DNA of 21,154 nucleotides from an uncultured Bacteroides sp. (GCA_959606905.1 CAUHML010000051.1:1-21154), one strand, 5' to 3'; shown: positions 8,171 through 16,576, counted from the stretch's first letter. Program-made: numbers and translations. Notes: generated by a model from the sequence alone, not told the origin.

Positions 8171-9718
8171 TCAATAACCAGGATTTTGAATAACAAATCC
8201 TTTGCCGTCATTGATCGCAGAGAGTGGTAGTGGATACAATTCTTTGTTCTTGCTAGCATAAACTGTACCTTTTACAGTTTCGGCATGTTCTACAAATTTG
8301 TTAAAACGAATCAAATCTGCACGATATTGTCCATTCTCACACCATAATTCATGACTTCGTTCTTTTAAAAGTATCTCTATGAATTTTTCTTCTGTAGTGA
8401 TGTCCTTGCTGTTGATTTCATCCAAATTGGCTCTATTACGTATTGTATTAATATAGGATATTGCTTCCTCTTTGTCCGTTTCGGATGATGCTGGTTTCAA
8501 ATAGAGCGCTTCTGCTAATGTTAGATATACGTCTGCCAGACGGTATATAATTGGGTCAATATTGCTTTTTCCACCATTGCCAGTGACATTAATGTCATAG
8601 CCGTATTTCAGTGGGATAGGTCCTAATTCAAGATGTAAACCGGGATTTTCACGATTTATGATACTTCCATCTTGAGCTTTATAAGAGGTTACCAAATAAG
8701 TCTTACGGACATCATTTACTTCAAAACTGTCATAAAAATACCAAGTGCTGTTTACACATTCGTATCCGCTTGTCATACCATGATCTGCAAAATCAGTGGG
8801 CAGCACGAACATATGCCAGTCATTCCAACTTACCGCTTCCGTGTTGACTGGTATTGCCCATATTATCTCTGCATTACCTTTTCCTTGTCCACCAATTTCA
8901 AACATTTGAGTATAGCTCGTTGATAATCGGTAGCCGTAGGATGGTGCCATTAGTTTTCGGGCTATTTCTTCAATTTTCGTATAATATTCTTTGTTTTCCG
9001 GACTCTCGTGCAGATAGAGTCTGATAAGCAGCATGTTGGCAAGTCCTTGACTGAATCTTCCGTATTCAGCTTCCGTAGGAGTAGGCAAATAGGTTGCGGC
9101 AAAGATTAAATCATCTTCTATGAACTTGACCATTTCTTCTTTGGAGAGGCGTGCCAAAGGCTTTTCTACTGTCGGATTATTCAATACTTCTATGGGAGCT
9201 ATAACTAAAGGACCGAACATATCATACAAGGTATAAGCTATCAGTCCGCGTGCACATCTTATTTCTGCTTCATAATATTGTTTTTTTTCTGCACTTAAGA
9301 AGTTGCATGCTTCAATTTGAGCAAGTACAGAGGTACAACGACTGATATCATTGAGCCAACCGTCACTATATGCATCGGTATCGGTATAATAAAAACGGGT
9401 AAGGTCTGCAGTGGTTGAGAAATAGTTCAATTCAGATACATCTTTTAAAAAACCAGACTTGCAGGACAAGATTTCTGTAGTAAGGTCATTTACTACAGTA
9501 ACTCCGCGCTCACTGGTTGAGAATAGTCCGTCAAACCAGCTAGAACGTACAGAGTAATAGCACGAATTGACCATTGATTGAATATCTGTTTCCGTTTGTG
9601 GAAAATTGGAAGGGTTAATGTCAGAGTAGTCTACTGGATCAAGGTCAATGCAGCTGTTTAAAGATATTCCTCCTGTTAGAGCAGCTGCTAATATCAATAA
9701 TTTACATATTTTTTTCAT
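8171..9718 (-). CDS. SusD/RagB-family glycan-binding lipoprotein
   Basis: A 515-residue protein with a lipoprotein signal peptide ending at LNSC (Cys23), followed by IDLDPVDYSDINPSNFPQTETDI, a typical SusD N-terminus. The middle holds the tetratricopeptide-like helices of the family (for example EAEIRCARGLIAYTLYDMFGP). The C-terminal part has YRLADVYLTLAEALY and the late RSHELWCENGQYRADLIRFNKF. It is expected at the outer-membrane surface as a lid on the SusC channel, capturing glycan. It directly follows susC (17 bases apart), as in nearly all PULs. The ligand cannot be predicted from the sequence. Confidence 0.96.
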   Translation of the reverse strand: MKKICKLLILAAALTGGISLNSCIDLDPVDYSDINPSNFPQTETDIQSMVNSCYYSVRSSWFDGLFSTSERGVTVVNDLTTEILSCKSGFLKDVSELNYFSTTADLTRFYYTDTDAYSDGWLNDISRCTSVLAQIEACNFLSAEKKQYYEAEIRCARGLIAYTLYDMFGPLVIAPIEVLNNPTVEKPLARLSKEEMVKFIEDDLIFAATYLPTPTEAEYGRFSQGLANMLLIRLYLHESPENKEYYTKIEEIARKLMAPSYGYRLSTSYTQMFEIGGQGKGNAEIIWAIPVNTEAVSWNDWHMFVLPTDFADHGMTSGYECVNSTWYFYDSFEVNDVRKTYLVTSYKAQDGSIINRENPGLHLELGPIPLKYGYDINVTGNGGKSNIDPIIYRLADVYLTLAEALYLKPASSETDKEEAISYINTIRNRANLDEINSKDITTEEKFIEILLKERSHELWCENGQYRADLIRFNKFVEHAETVKGTVYASKNKELYPLPLSAINDGKGFVIQNPGY

Positions 9719-9735
9719 AAGGGCATTTTTTATGA

Positions 9736-12700
9736 TTAGAATGAAACGTCTACACCAAAACTGAAAGTACGTGCGTTGGGATAGGCTGCCGCATATGCAT
9801 CTGTTTCAGGATCAAGACCATTATAAGGCGTGATAACAAATACGTTGTTAACGGAAGCATGGAAACGTACATTGTTCAATATTTTACTTTTTGTTAATAT
9901 TGACTTGGGAAGTGTGTATCCGAGGCTGATGTTCTGCAGACGGATAAACCAAGCCTTTTGATAGAAGAAGTCTCCTGCTGTATACTTTGTTCCACTTGTA
10001 TAGTAAGAACTGGGACGTGTTGTTGACGGATTGTCAAAAGTCCATCTATCTTTAATTATTCGTAGCATATTAGATCCGTTTTGAGCAATATTTCCGCCAT
10101 TCAAACCAAAGTCCATTTCTGTAGGATCTTGCATGATTCTGTCGAACATTCCATTGAACATTATATTAAGGTCAAAGCCTTTGTATTTAAATGTATTGGT
10201 CATGCTTGCCATCCAACCTGGATCTTGTGTACCAATGAGTTGAGTATCGGCTTCATCTATGGTACCATCGGCGTGTCCTAATAACATGAAACGTCCATTC
10301 TGATCTACTTTGGGATTACCATTCTCATCGCGTACATAGCCATCAAGGTCTTTGATTACAATTTGTCCAGGACGTAAATCGGGTTGCGCTGCAGGAGCTT
10401 TTTCTCCTATCTGCATGATATGATCAGCTCGACGGGCATATATGGCTCTAATCGGATCTTTCTCTTTCTCATACACATTTGGTTTCCAGTCTGGAGTACG
10501 CTCTTTCCACCGGTCTTCATATTTAGTATAAGTCAGTGAGGTTTCCCAAAAAAAATTGTTAGTTATGATATTGCGGCTATTCAAGGTAATCTCAACACCG
10601 CGACTTTGCGTTTTGCCTACATTAGCCATTATTTGTTTTACTTCTTGGTATGAATTTAGAGGCTTGTAGTTCAGCAAATCCGAAATCACTCTTTGGTAAA
10701 GTTCCACTGAACCTGTGATACGGCTTTTTAGAAAACCGAAGTCTAATCCAAGATTCCATTCCGTAGTTGTTTCCCATTTTAAATCAGGGTTTTCTAGACG
10801 GCTTTTCATCACACCGCTTATTGTTTTGTACTCTGAATTTATCCAACTGCCTTGTGCTCCATAGCTAGCGAAAGCATTAGTGCTGATGTCTGCATTTCCA
10901 GTCTGTCCCCAACTGAGACGTAGTTTGAGATTAGATAGCCAATTAATGTTTTTCATAAAGTCTTCTTCACTCAAAGTCCATCCTGCGGCTACAGATGGAA
11001 AATATCCCCATTTATTATTTTTTGCAAATACACTGGCTCCATCGGCACGTAGAGTCGCAGTTAATAAGTAGCGGTTTTTTAGGATATATCCTGCGCGAAA
11101 AAAGTAAGACATCATTTTATTTTCGGTAGAGGTTGATTTAGTAATTTTGGTACCTGTACCAGCGTCCATATTGTTCCACAGAAATGCGTCTGTAATGAAA
11201 TTATTGTTACCTAATTCTGAAGCGTCATAATTGAATTTTTCATAGGAGGTACCTGCCAGTAAGTTGACATTATGTATGTCGTTAAAAGTACGTTGATAAG
11301 TAGCGGTTGCCTCCATGAGATACTGATTGTTAGCAGTATTGTAGATATAAGCTACACCATTGAGGTTTTTCCCATTTAAGGTGCTGCGAGGCTGGTAAGT
11401 CTTACGGTCTATATTGGCATGGTCCAAACCGGCATTGACGCGTAGTGTCAATCCTGATAAAGGGGTTGCTTCAATGAAAATATTTCCTAAAAGACGATCT
11501 GTACGTCCTTTGTCCGTGTTGTTCAGTAAAGAGTATGGATTAGGCTGTTGTCCCAATAATGGATTTATGGGATAAGTATCAGTTTCTTTGTCATATGCTT
11601 GAATATTGGGTCCCATTTGTATAGCAGAACGAATGATACCGGAATTTTCAAATTTTCCGGAGCCTAATTGCGTGTTGTCATTATCAATGCGTGTTAATGT
11701 TAGATTTAGACCTGCCTTGAATATGTTCAAAAACTTTTGGTCAATGTTTGCTTTGGCGGTATAACGGGTCATACCGGAATTTTTGACGATACCTTGATGA
11801 TTGTAGTAATTGAACGACACCATATATTGTGTGCTTTCACTTCCACCCTGCAGGTTAATATTATGTTCATGTATTTGTCCGTCGCGCGTAATCAAGCCTA
11901 ACCAGTCTGTGCCAGGGCCTGCATTCTTAATATCACTATCTTGATAGGGGCGTGAATAGTCAATTCCATTGACCGGATTGGCCTGGGCTTCTTCCAAAGT
12001 TCTGTTTCCCCATGGACTGACGTTGTTGGTCCATAACCAATGTTCCCATGTAGTATTGTTTTTCTCTATCATCCACTCTTGTAGAGACAGAAGGTCATAA
12101 TTGTCTGTGTATTTTTGGAAAGAATAGTTGTATGAATAACTTATTCGAGCCTTTCCTTCCTTCCCTCTTTTTGTGGTGATAATTACAACACCATTGGCTG
12201 CACGTGCACCATAGATGGAGGTGGCGCTTGCATCTTTCAGCACTTCAATAGATTCTACATCATTGGGATTCAGAAAGTTCAGAATTCCTTGTGTTCCGGG
12301 ATCCATTTTGGCATCTCCGCCCGAGGCCTGATCTAGTTTGGCTATGGGGAAACCGTCCACAATGTACAGTGGGTCGTTGCTGGCATTGACGGAACCTGCA
12401 CCACGAACTAAAATGTCTAACCCTCCACCGGGCTGTGCGCTATTTTGACGGATGTATAATCCTGCAGCTTTGCCTTCGAGCGCATGACCAATTGAAGAAA
12501 CACCATTCAGGCTTAGGTCATCTCCTTTTACACTGGAGACAGAGCCTGTTAAATCGCGCTTTTTTACTGTACCGTATCCTACAACTACTACATCGTCCAA
12601 CATTTTGCTATCCTCTTCCATAATAATCCGTTGGAAATTATTGCCTTTCAGAGTAACTTCTTGAGTGGTGTATCCTATGTAAGAAACAACTATTGTGCTT

Positions 12701-13203
12701 TTGGCTGGTACTTTCAAGGAATAGTTACCATCTATATCTGTAATACAGCCTAAATTACTGCCTTTAACGAGGATATTTGCACCGATAACGGGGATGCCAT
12801 TTTTATCTGTTACTTGCCCCTTGATTTCTACCATCTTGTCAGATTGTAATGAAGTGCTATTTTGTTTTTGGATTAGAAGAATTCGTTTTTCGGAGATTGT
12901 ATAGGTTATATTTGTATTTTTTAAAGCTTGTTCTAAGGCTGCATTAATAGATACGTTCTGTACATTGACAGTGATGTGTTGCTGTACATCTACTTGTTGT
13001 TGTTCATAAAAGAATTTGAAATCTGTCTGAAGTTCAATACTTTGAATAAATGCAGACAAAGGCTTATCAGTTAAATTGATATTAACACTTACACTTTGTG
13101 CATGAGCAGCACAAGGAGATAAGCTTGCAATAAATAGCAATAGAAAATAATAAAGTCTTGTGGGGGACTTTATCAGAGCATTCTGTAGCCAGTATGTTCT
13201 CAT
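9736..13203 (-). CDS. SusC/RagA TonB-dependent transporter with STN domain
   Basis: An 1155-residue outer-membrane transporter. The signal peptide ends near CAAHAQ (about residue 35). Residues about 40-112 form an STN (secretin/TonB N-terminal) domain: INLTDKPLSAFIQSIELQTDFKFFYEQ through NAALEQALKNTNITYTI. A carboxypeptidase-regulatory-like domain follows (about 126-200, KGQVTDKNGIPVIGANILVKG), then a TonB-box-like DDVVVVGYGT at about 203-212, the plug domain (LYIVDGFPI; VLKDASATSIYGARAANGVVIITTKRG) and a large beta-barrel ending in Phe. The STN domain is the part that touches FecR-type anti-sigma factors in FecA-like signalling, and a sigma/anti-sigma pair is encoded divergently upstream. 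It is the first gene of the PUL operon. No perfect TAnnTTTG was seen upstream on this strand, consistent with use of an alternative sigma factor. Confidence 0.96.
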   Translation of the reverse strand: MRTYWLQNALIKSPTRLYYFLLLFIASLSPCAAHAQSVSVNINLTDKPLSAFIQSIELQTDFKFFYEQQQVDVQQHITVNVQNVSINAALEQALKNTNITYTISEKRILLIQKQNSTSLQSDKMVEIKGQVTDKNGIPVIGANILVKGSNLGCITDIDGNYSLKVPAKSTIVVSYIGYTTQEVTLKGNNFQRIIMEEDSKMLDDVVVVGYGTVKKRDLTGSVSSVKGDDLSLNGVSSIGHALEGKAAGLYIRQNSAQPGGGLDILVRGAGSVNASNDPLYIVDGFPIAKLDQASGGDAKMDPGTQGILNFLNPNDVESIEVLKDASATSIYGARAANGVVIITTKRGKEGKARISYSYNYSFQKYTDNYDLLSLQEWMIEKNNTTWEHWLWTNNVSPWGNRTLEEAQANPVNGIDYSRPYQDSDIKNAGPGTDWLGLITRDGQIHEHNINLQGGSESTQYMVSFNYYNHQGIVKNSGMTRYTAKANIDQKFLNIFKAGLNLTLTRIDNDNTQLGSGKFENSGIIRSAIQMGPNIQAYDKETDTYPINPLLGQQPNPYSLLNNTDKGRTDRLLGNIFIEATPLSGLTLRVNAGLDHANIDRKTYQPRSTLNGKNLNGVAYIYNTANNQYLMEATATYQRTFNDIHNVNLLAGTSYEKFNYDASELGNNNFITDAFLWNNMDAGTGTKITKSTSTENKMMSYFFRAGYILKNRYLLTATLRADGASVFAKNNKWGYFPSVAAGWTLSEEDFMKNINWLSNLKLRLSWGQTGNADISTNAFASYGAQGSWINSEYKTISGVMKSRLENPDLKWETTTEWNLGLDFGFLKSRITGSVELYQRVISDLLNYKPLNSYQEVKQIMANVGKTQSRGVEITLNSRNIITNNFFWETSLTYTKYEDRWKERTPDWKPNVYEKEKDPIRAIYARRADHIMQIGEKAPAAQPDLRPGQIVIKDLDGYVRDENGNPKVDQNGRFMLLGHADGTIDEADTQLIGTQDPGWMASMTNTFKYKGFDLNIMFNGMFDRIMQDPTEMDFGLNGGNIAQNGSNMLRIIKDRWTFDNPSTTRPSSYYTSGTKYTAGDFFYQKAWFIRLQNISLGYTLPKSILTKSKILNNVRFHASVNNVFVITPYNGLDPETDAYAAAYPNARTFSFGVDVSF

Positions 13204-13365
13204 AATGGATTAGATTTTAGTTAATAATAATTTTTCTCTTTAAATATTTTAATTCCTATTATTATAGAGCCAAAGCAATATAAAATTACTCATTAATGGA
13301 ACTTAAAAATAACATTTGTTAACTTATTTATCCTAAAGACATATTGTTAAAAAAAGCTCTTTTTT

Positions 13366-13396
13366 ATTGCGAATAATATAGAAATATTTATTTTTG
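13366..13396 (+). promoter_or_regulatory. Candidate promoter of the sigma/anti-sigma operon
   Basis: ATTG at 13366-13369 (three of four bases of the -33 TTTG) is followed after 19 bases by TATTTTTG at 13389-13396, a perfect match to the Bacteroidota -7 TAnnTTTG. Transcription would start near 13402, leaving a leader of about 95 bases before the sigma gene. Confidence 0.4.
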
Positions 13397-13482
13397 TCAA
13401 ATCTTTAATATTTTAATCCCTTTTTGAATAAACCTATTTGATAATTTGGCTTAATATAATGTCTATGAATAGCTACGCTTGA

Positions 13483-13490
13483 AAAGGAGG
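13483..13490 (+). promoter_or_regulatory. Strong Shine-Dalgarno of ECF sigma gene
   Basis: AAAGGAGG lies 5 bases before ATG 13496. Such a canonical site is uncommon in Bacteroidota, where most genes lack one, and it supports the chosen start. Confidence 0.6.
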
Positions 13491-13495
13491 GATAA

Positions 13496-14092
13496 ATGGA
13501 AGAACATATTCTCTTTTCCAAAATACAGCAGGGAGATGCTGGTGCCTTTGAATGGTTGTATAAAAAGTATCACCCTAGAATGTATGTCTTTTGTTATGGA
13601 CTCTTACATGATAGTGATAAGGCGAAAGATATTGCTCAGGAATGCTTTGTTGCTTTTTGGGAATATCGTACTCGTATTGATGCTCCAAAGGCTATAAGTA
13701 CTTATTTGTTTTGTATTATGAAGAATCTTTGTATGAAGCAAATACGTCGGGATGCTATATTGGACAATTTTTCTAAAATAGAAACGATGCATCTACGGGA
13801 ATTGGAGCTTGCCAGCTATGCGGATGAGCATAATATCCTAAATGATTTATATTTTGAGGAATTGAATAATAAATATTTAGATGCACTTGAAAAATTGCCC
13901 AAACAATGTCAGACTATTTTCAGGATGAATAGAAATCAAGGTATGCGAAGCGATGAGATAGCCAGTGTGTTGAAGTTATCCGTACGCACTGTTGAAAATC
14001 AACTTTACAGAGGTCTTAAATTGATAAGGCAATCATTGGATGATTATTTGACTATATTGATTCTTTTATTTGTCGATAACTTATTTAAATGA
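13496..14092 (+). CDS. ECF-type RNA polymerase sigma-70 factor
   Basis: A 198-residue sigma factor of the extracytoplasmic-function group typical of Bacteroidota PULs. Sigma region 2 spans about residues 16-82 (AFEWLYKKYHPRMYVFCYGLL, then KAKDIAQECFVAFWEYR for core-polymerase and -10 contact). Region 4 spans about 128-182 (LPKQCQTIFRMNRNQGMRSDEIASVLKLSVRTVENQLYRGLKLIR) and carries the helix-turn-helix for the -35-like element. A strong AAAGGAGG ribosome-binding site supports ATG 13496. The stop overlaps the anti-sigma start as ATGA, so the pair is translationally coupled. It is expected to transcribe the divergent susC operon and possibly its own; the target promoter motif is not known. Confidence 0.94.
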   Translation: MEEHILFSKIQQGDAGAFEWLYKKYHPRMYVFCYGLLHDSDKAKDIAQECFVAFWEYRTRIDAPKAISTYLFCIMKNLCMKQIRRDAILDNFSKIETMHLRELELASYADEHNILNDLYFEELNNKYLDALEKLPKQCQTIFRMNRNQGMRSDEIASVLKLSVRTVENQLYRGLKLIRQSLDDYLTILILLFVDNLFK

Positions 14093-15108
14093 CGTGCACA
14101 ATGGTGATAGATGAAGATTATTTCATAAAATATTTGAAAAATGAATTAACAGAGGAAGAAACTAGACGCTTAATCGCTTGGGTGAAAGAAAAAAAAGAAA
14201 ATCAGGACTTCCTTTTTTCATTGAAAGACTCTTATGTGTATCTTAATTATGAAAGCGATTGCAAAGGAGTGAATACAGAACATGAATGGCAGAAATTTGC
14301 TCAAAAAGTTGGTTTGTCTTGCCAAAAGAGTGTGCTTCCCAAAAAGAATTTGTCATGGAAGCGTTTTCTGTTTTATGCCGCTGCTATTATAATTGTTGCC
14401 TTTACGGGTTGGCAGGCCAATTTTTATTATTCTGAGATTATGTCAGTGGATAAGAAGATAACTTTGGAAACAGAAGTAGGGCAGCAGGCTAGAGCAGTAT
14501 TGCCGGATGGTTCTATAGTGCTGTTGAATGCTTGTTCCAAATTGACTTATTCTTTGGGAGAATGGTTAAATGCACGTAGTGTACAGTTGGATGGTGAGGC
14601 TATATTTGATGTGAAGCATAGGGATAATGAACCGTTTTATGTACGTACCCGTCATTATAATATCCGCGTTTTAGGAACTAATTTTAATGTGCTTTCTTAT
14701 CCAAAAGAACCTAAGGATATTGTGACTTTAAAACATGGGAAGGTAGAAATTGATGTGGAAGGTATTGCAGATAATATTACATTGAAACCCGGAGATAGTT
14801 TTATCTATAATAATCTTTCCGAAACTTACAAGATCGAAAAGCGCCCGTTGAATCAGATATACGCTTGGGAACATAGGGAAATTGTTTTTGAAGGGCATAC
14901 ATTGGAAGATAAAAAAGCAGAATTATCCCGACATTTTGGTTATCAATTTCAAATAGCATCAGAACTGCAACAGCTTAGTTTTAAAGCAACCTTGCGTGAT
15001 GAAAGTTTGAATGAGTTTCTATCACTGTTATGCAGCGTAGCTCCACAATTATCCTACAGTATAGATGTAGATAATAAGGTTATTCGGTTAACAAAGTTGG
15101 AAAAATGA
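14089..15108 (+). CDS. FecR-family anti-sigma factor
   Basis: A 339-residue single-pass inner-membrane protein. Residues about 1-90 are the cytoplasmic, sigma-binding part. One transmembrane segment lies at about 93-110 (FLFYAAAIIIVAFTGW). The periplasmic FecR domain covers about 128-222 (ARAVLPDGSIVLLNACSKLTY, LDGEAIFDV, FYVRTRHYNIRVLGTNFNV). A DUF4974-like C-terminal domain covers about 265-337 (FEGHTLEDKKAELSRHFGYQFQI). It should hold the sigma factor inactive until the STN domain of SusC signals. The start at 14089 overlaps the sigma stop (ATGA) and is preferred; an in-frame ATG at 14101 is possible. The stop overlaps the next gene in the same ATGA way. Confidence 0.94.
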   Translation: MTCTMVIDEDYFIKYLKNELTEEETRRLIAWVKEKKENQDFLFSLKDSYVYLNYESDCKGVNTEHEWQKFAQKVGLSCQKSVLPKKNLSWKRFLFYAAAIIIVAFTGWQANFYYSEIMSVDKKITLETEVGQQARAVLPDGSIVLLNACSKLTYSLGEWLNARSVQLDGEAIFDVKHRDNEPFYVRTRHYNIRVLGTNFNVLSYPKEPKDIVTLKHGKVEIDVEGIADNITLKPGDSFIYNNLSETYKIEKRPLNQIYAWEHREIVFEGHTLEDKKAELSRHFGYQFQIASELQQLSFKATLRDESLNEFLSLLCSVAPQLSYSIDVDNKVIRLTKLEK

Positions 15109-16247
15109 ACAAGGTAAGTGTTGCTTTTATAGGTATGGGGTATCGTGGTAAACAACTATTTCGATTATTGCGGAATATACCTTTCTTTCAGATACTGGCA
15201 GTTGCTGATCCAGGAGTGGAACCGTCTGAACTGCCTGATATTTCTTGCTATAATCATGGAGAGAATTCCAGTCTTGAAATGTTGGAGAAGCATCATCCGG
15301 AGTTGGTGTTCATTGCTTCTCCCTGGCAATATCATGTGCAGCACGCCTTGCTATGTGTGGAGCATGGATGTCATGTGGCTTTGGAGGTTAAGGGCGGACT
15401 TTGTCTGGATGAGTATGCCCCGCTGATTGAGTCGGCAGAACGTCGTGGCTGTCATGTATATCCTTTGGAAAACACACTTTTTACACGTGAGAATCTTGCA
15501 GTTTTCAATATGGTGAATGAAGGATTGCTGGGTGAGATTGTTTTTATGCGTGGTGGATATCGGCATGACTTGCGTCGATTGCTGTTGGATGATGCGGGTA
15601 ATATTGGTAATCGTGAAAAAACGGAAAGTGTTTGGAGAGGTAAATATTATCTGGAAGAAAATGGAGACCTTTATCCGACACACGGACTGGCTCCTCTTTG
15701 TATGATTGCCGGCATTAATAGAAAAGACAGGATTAAATATCTGACATCGTTTTCATCCAAATCTGCCGGAATGCTGCAACGGATTAAGGAACTGGGTGGA
15801 AATACAGATGTCAAGGTATGTATGGGAGATGTTATTGTAACTCAATTGGAAACAGAAGGAGGTATCATTATCTCCTTAGTCCATGATACGACTTTGCCTC
15901 GTCCTCGCAGTTTGGATTTTGAAATACAGGGGACAAAAGGAATTTGGCAAGGAGACAGGCGTTCTATTTATATAGAAGGGATCAGTCCTGATGAGGAATG
16001 GGAAGATGATCGCTCCTATATTAGCAATTATAACCATTTTTATTGGTGTCGGTGGGGACAAGAGGCGTTAAAATTGGATAGGCACCACAGTGGAATGGAT
16101 TACGTTATGCTGAAAGCTTTGGAGGCGGATTTGAAAAATCAAATTCTCTTTCCTATAACTCTTAAAGATTTGGCTTTATGGACTTCTATTACTCCTTGGT
16201 CTAAAATATCTATCCGCGAAAAACGGACAATCTGCCTGTTGGATTGA
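15105..16247 (+). CDS. Cytoplasmic GH109-like Gfo/Idh/MocA protein
   Basis: A 380-residue protein without signal peptide. It starts straight into an NAD-binding Rossmann fold (VAFIGMGYRG, residues 6-15). It shares signatures with the exported GH109-like lipoprotein of this locus: YPLENTLFTREN (about 119-130) in place of MLENCVYDFFE, GDLYPTHGLAP (187-197) in place of GDVYPTHGMGP, and HHSGMD (327-332) in place of GHGGMD; EVKGG (94-98) replaces EVPAA. It is the third gene of the sigma/anti-sigma operon, joined to fecR by an ATGA overlap. Likely roles are an intracellular glycosidase or dehydrogenase acting on the imported sugar, or an NAD- or sugar-sensing accessory of the regulator (inference). 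Family membership is confident; function is not. This gene pairing within a regulator operon is unusual. Confidence 0.85.
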   Translation: MNKVSVAFIGMGYRGKQLFRLLRNIPFFQILAVADPGVEPSELPDISCYNHGENSSLEMLEKHHPELVFIASPWQYHVQHALLCVEHGCHVALEVKGGLCLDEYAPLIESAERRGCHVYPLENTLFTRENLAVFNMVNEGLLGEIVFMRGGYRHDLRRLLLDDAGNIGNREKTESVWRGKYYLEENGDLYPTHGLAPLCMIAGINRKDRIKYLTSFSSKSAGMLQRIKELGGNTDVKVCMGDVIVTQLETEGGIIISLVHDTTLPRPRSLDFEIQGTKGIWQGDRRSIYIEGISPDEEWEDDRSYISNYNHFYWCRWGQEALKLDRHHSGMDYVMLKALEADLKNQILFPITLKDLALWTSITPWSKISIREKRTICLLD

Positions 16248-16348
16248 CATAAGAAAATGATTTTTCTCTGATGAAAATTGATAGGAAATGAATACTTAGT
16301 CATAATTTCTATTATAGGGATATTCAGTAAATGCCCTTAAAAAGCAAG

Positions 16349-16391
16349 ATGGCATATGAAGATAATAGAGCATAACCACTTCATATGCCAT
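16349..16391. repeat. Perfect 13-base inverted repeat downstream of PUL regulator operon
   Basis: ATGGCATATGAAG (16349-16361) and CTTCATATGCCAT (16379-16391) are perfect complements around a 17-base loop. A looser outer pair, ATGCCCTTAAA (from 16331) and TTTAAGGCAT (16427-16436), encloses it. No T-run follows on the plus strand. It lies about 100 bases after the stop codon at 16247 and may end or protect that transcript, but it is not a standard intrinsic terminator. Confidence 0.6.
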
Positions 16392-16435
16392 TATTACGGT
16401 TTAACTGAACCATGTAAACCAGCGCATTTAAGGCA

Positions 16436-16468
16436 TAAAAAAAGAGAGTTACTTTAGTGTAACTCTCT
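16436..16468 (-). terminator. Intrinsic terminator of tRNA-Lys
   Basis: On the minus strand AGAGAGTTAC (complement of 16459-16468) pairs with GTAACTCTCT (complement of 16443-16452) around a 6-base loop, followed by seven T. It starts about 10 bases after the tRNA 3' end, as expected. Confidence 0.85.
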
Positions 16469-16478
16469 GATTTTCAAG

Positions 16479-16551
16479 TGATCCGCCTGGGGCTCGAACC
16501 CAGGACCCCAACATTAAAAGTGTTGTGCTCTACCTGCTGAGCTAGCGAATC
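16479..16551 (-). tRNA. tRNA-Lys (anticodon UUU)
   Basis: Read on the minus strand, the 73-base gene folds into a full cloverleaf. The acceptor stem is GATTCGC with GCGGATC (one G-T pair), followed by discriminator A. The D arm contains AGCTCAGCAGGTAGAGC, the anticodon arm CAACACTTTTAATGTTGG with loop CTTTTAA giving anticodon UUU (Lys), and the T arm CCTGGGTTCGAGCCCCAGG. CCA is not encoded. A promoter lies directly upstream and an intrinsic terminator directly downstream, so it is a stand-alone transcription unit. Confidence 0.95.
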
Positions 16552-16576
16552 AATCCTTATTGCTGTTAAGCGGGTG

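Larger units (their letters stand above)
13204..13495. promoter_or_regulatory. Divergent control region between susC and the sigma operon
   Basis: A 292-base, very AT-rich region driving susC leftward and the ECF sigma gene rightward. On the sigma side there is one promoter candidate (13366-13396). On the susC side every CAAA on the plus strand was checked and none fits CAAAnnTA, so there is no perfect housekeeping -7 box. A near-duplicate motif occurs at 13237-13257 and 13402-13421 (core AATATTTTAAT followed by TCC or CCC); it may be a binding site or a chance AT-rich repeat. Confidence 0.55.

Noticed and set aside
15351..15683. 110-codon open frame antisense to the cytoplasmic GH109-like gene
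   Set aside because: Lies wholly inside a well-supported gene, low-complexity composition, no recognisable motif.
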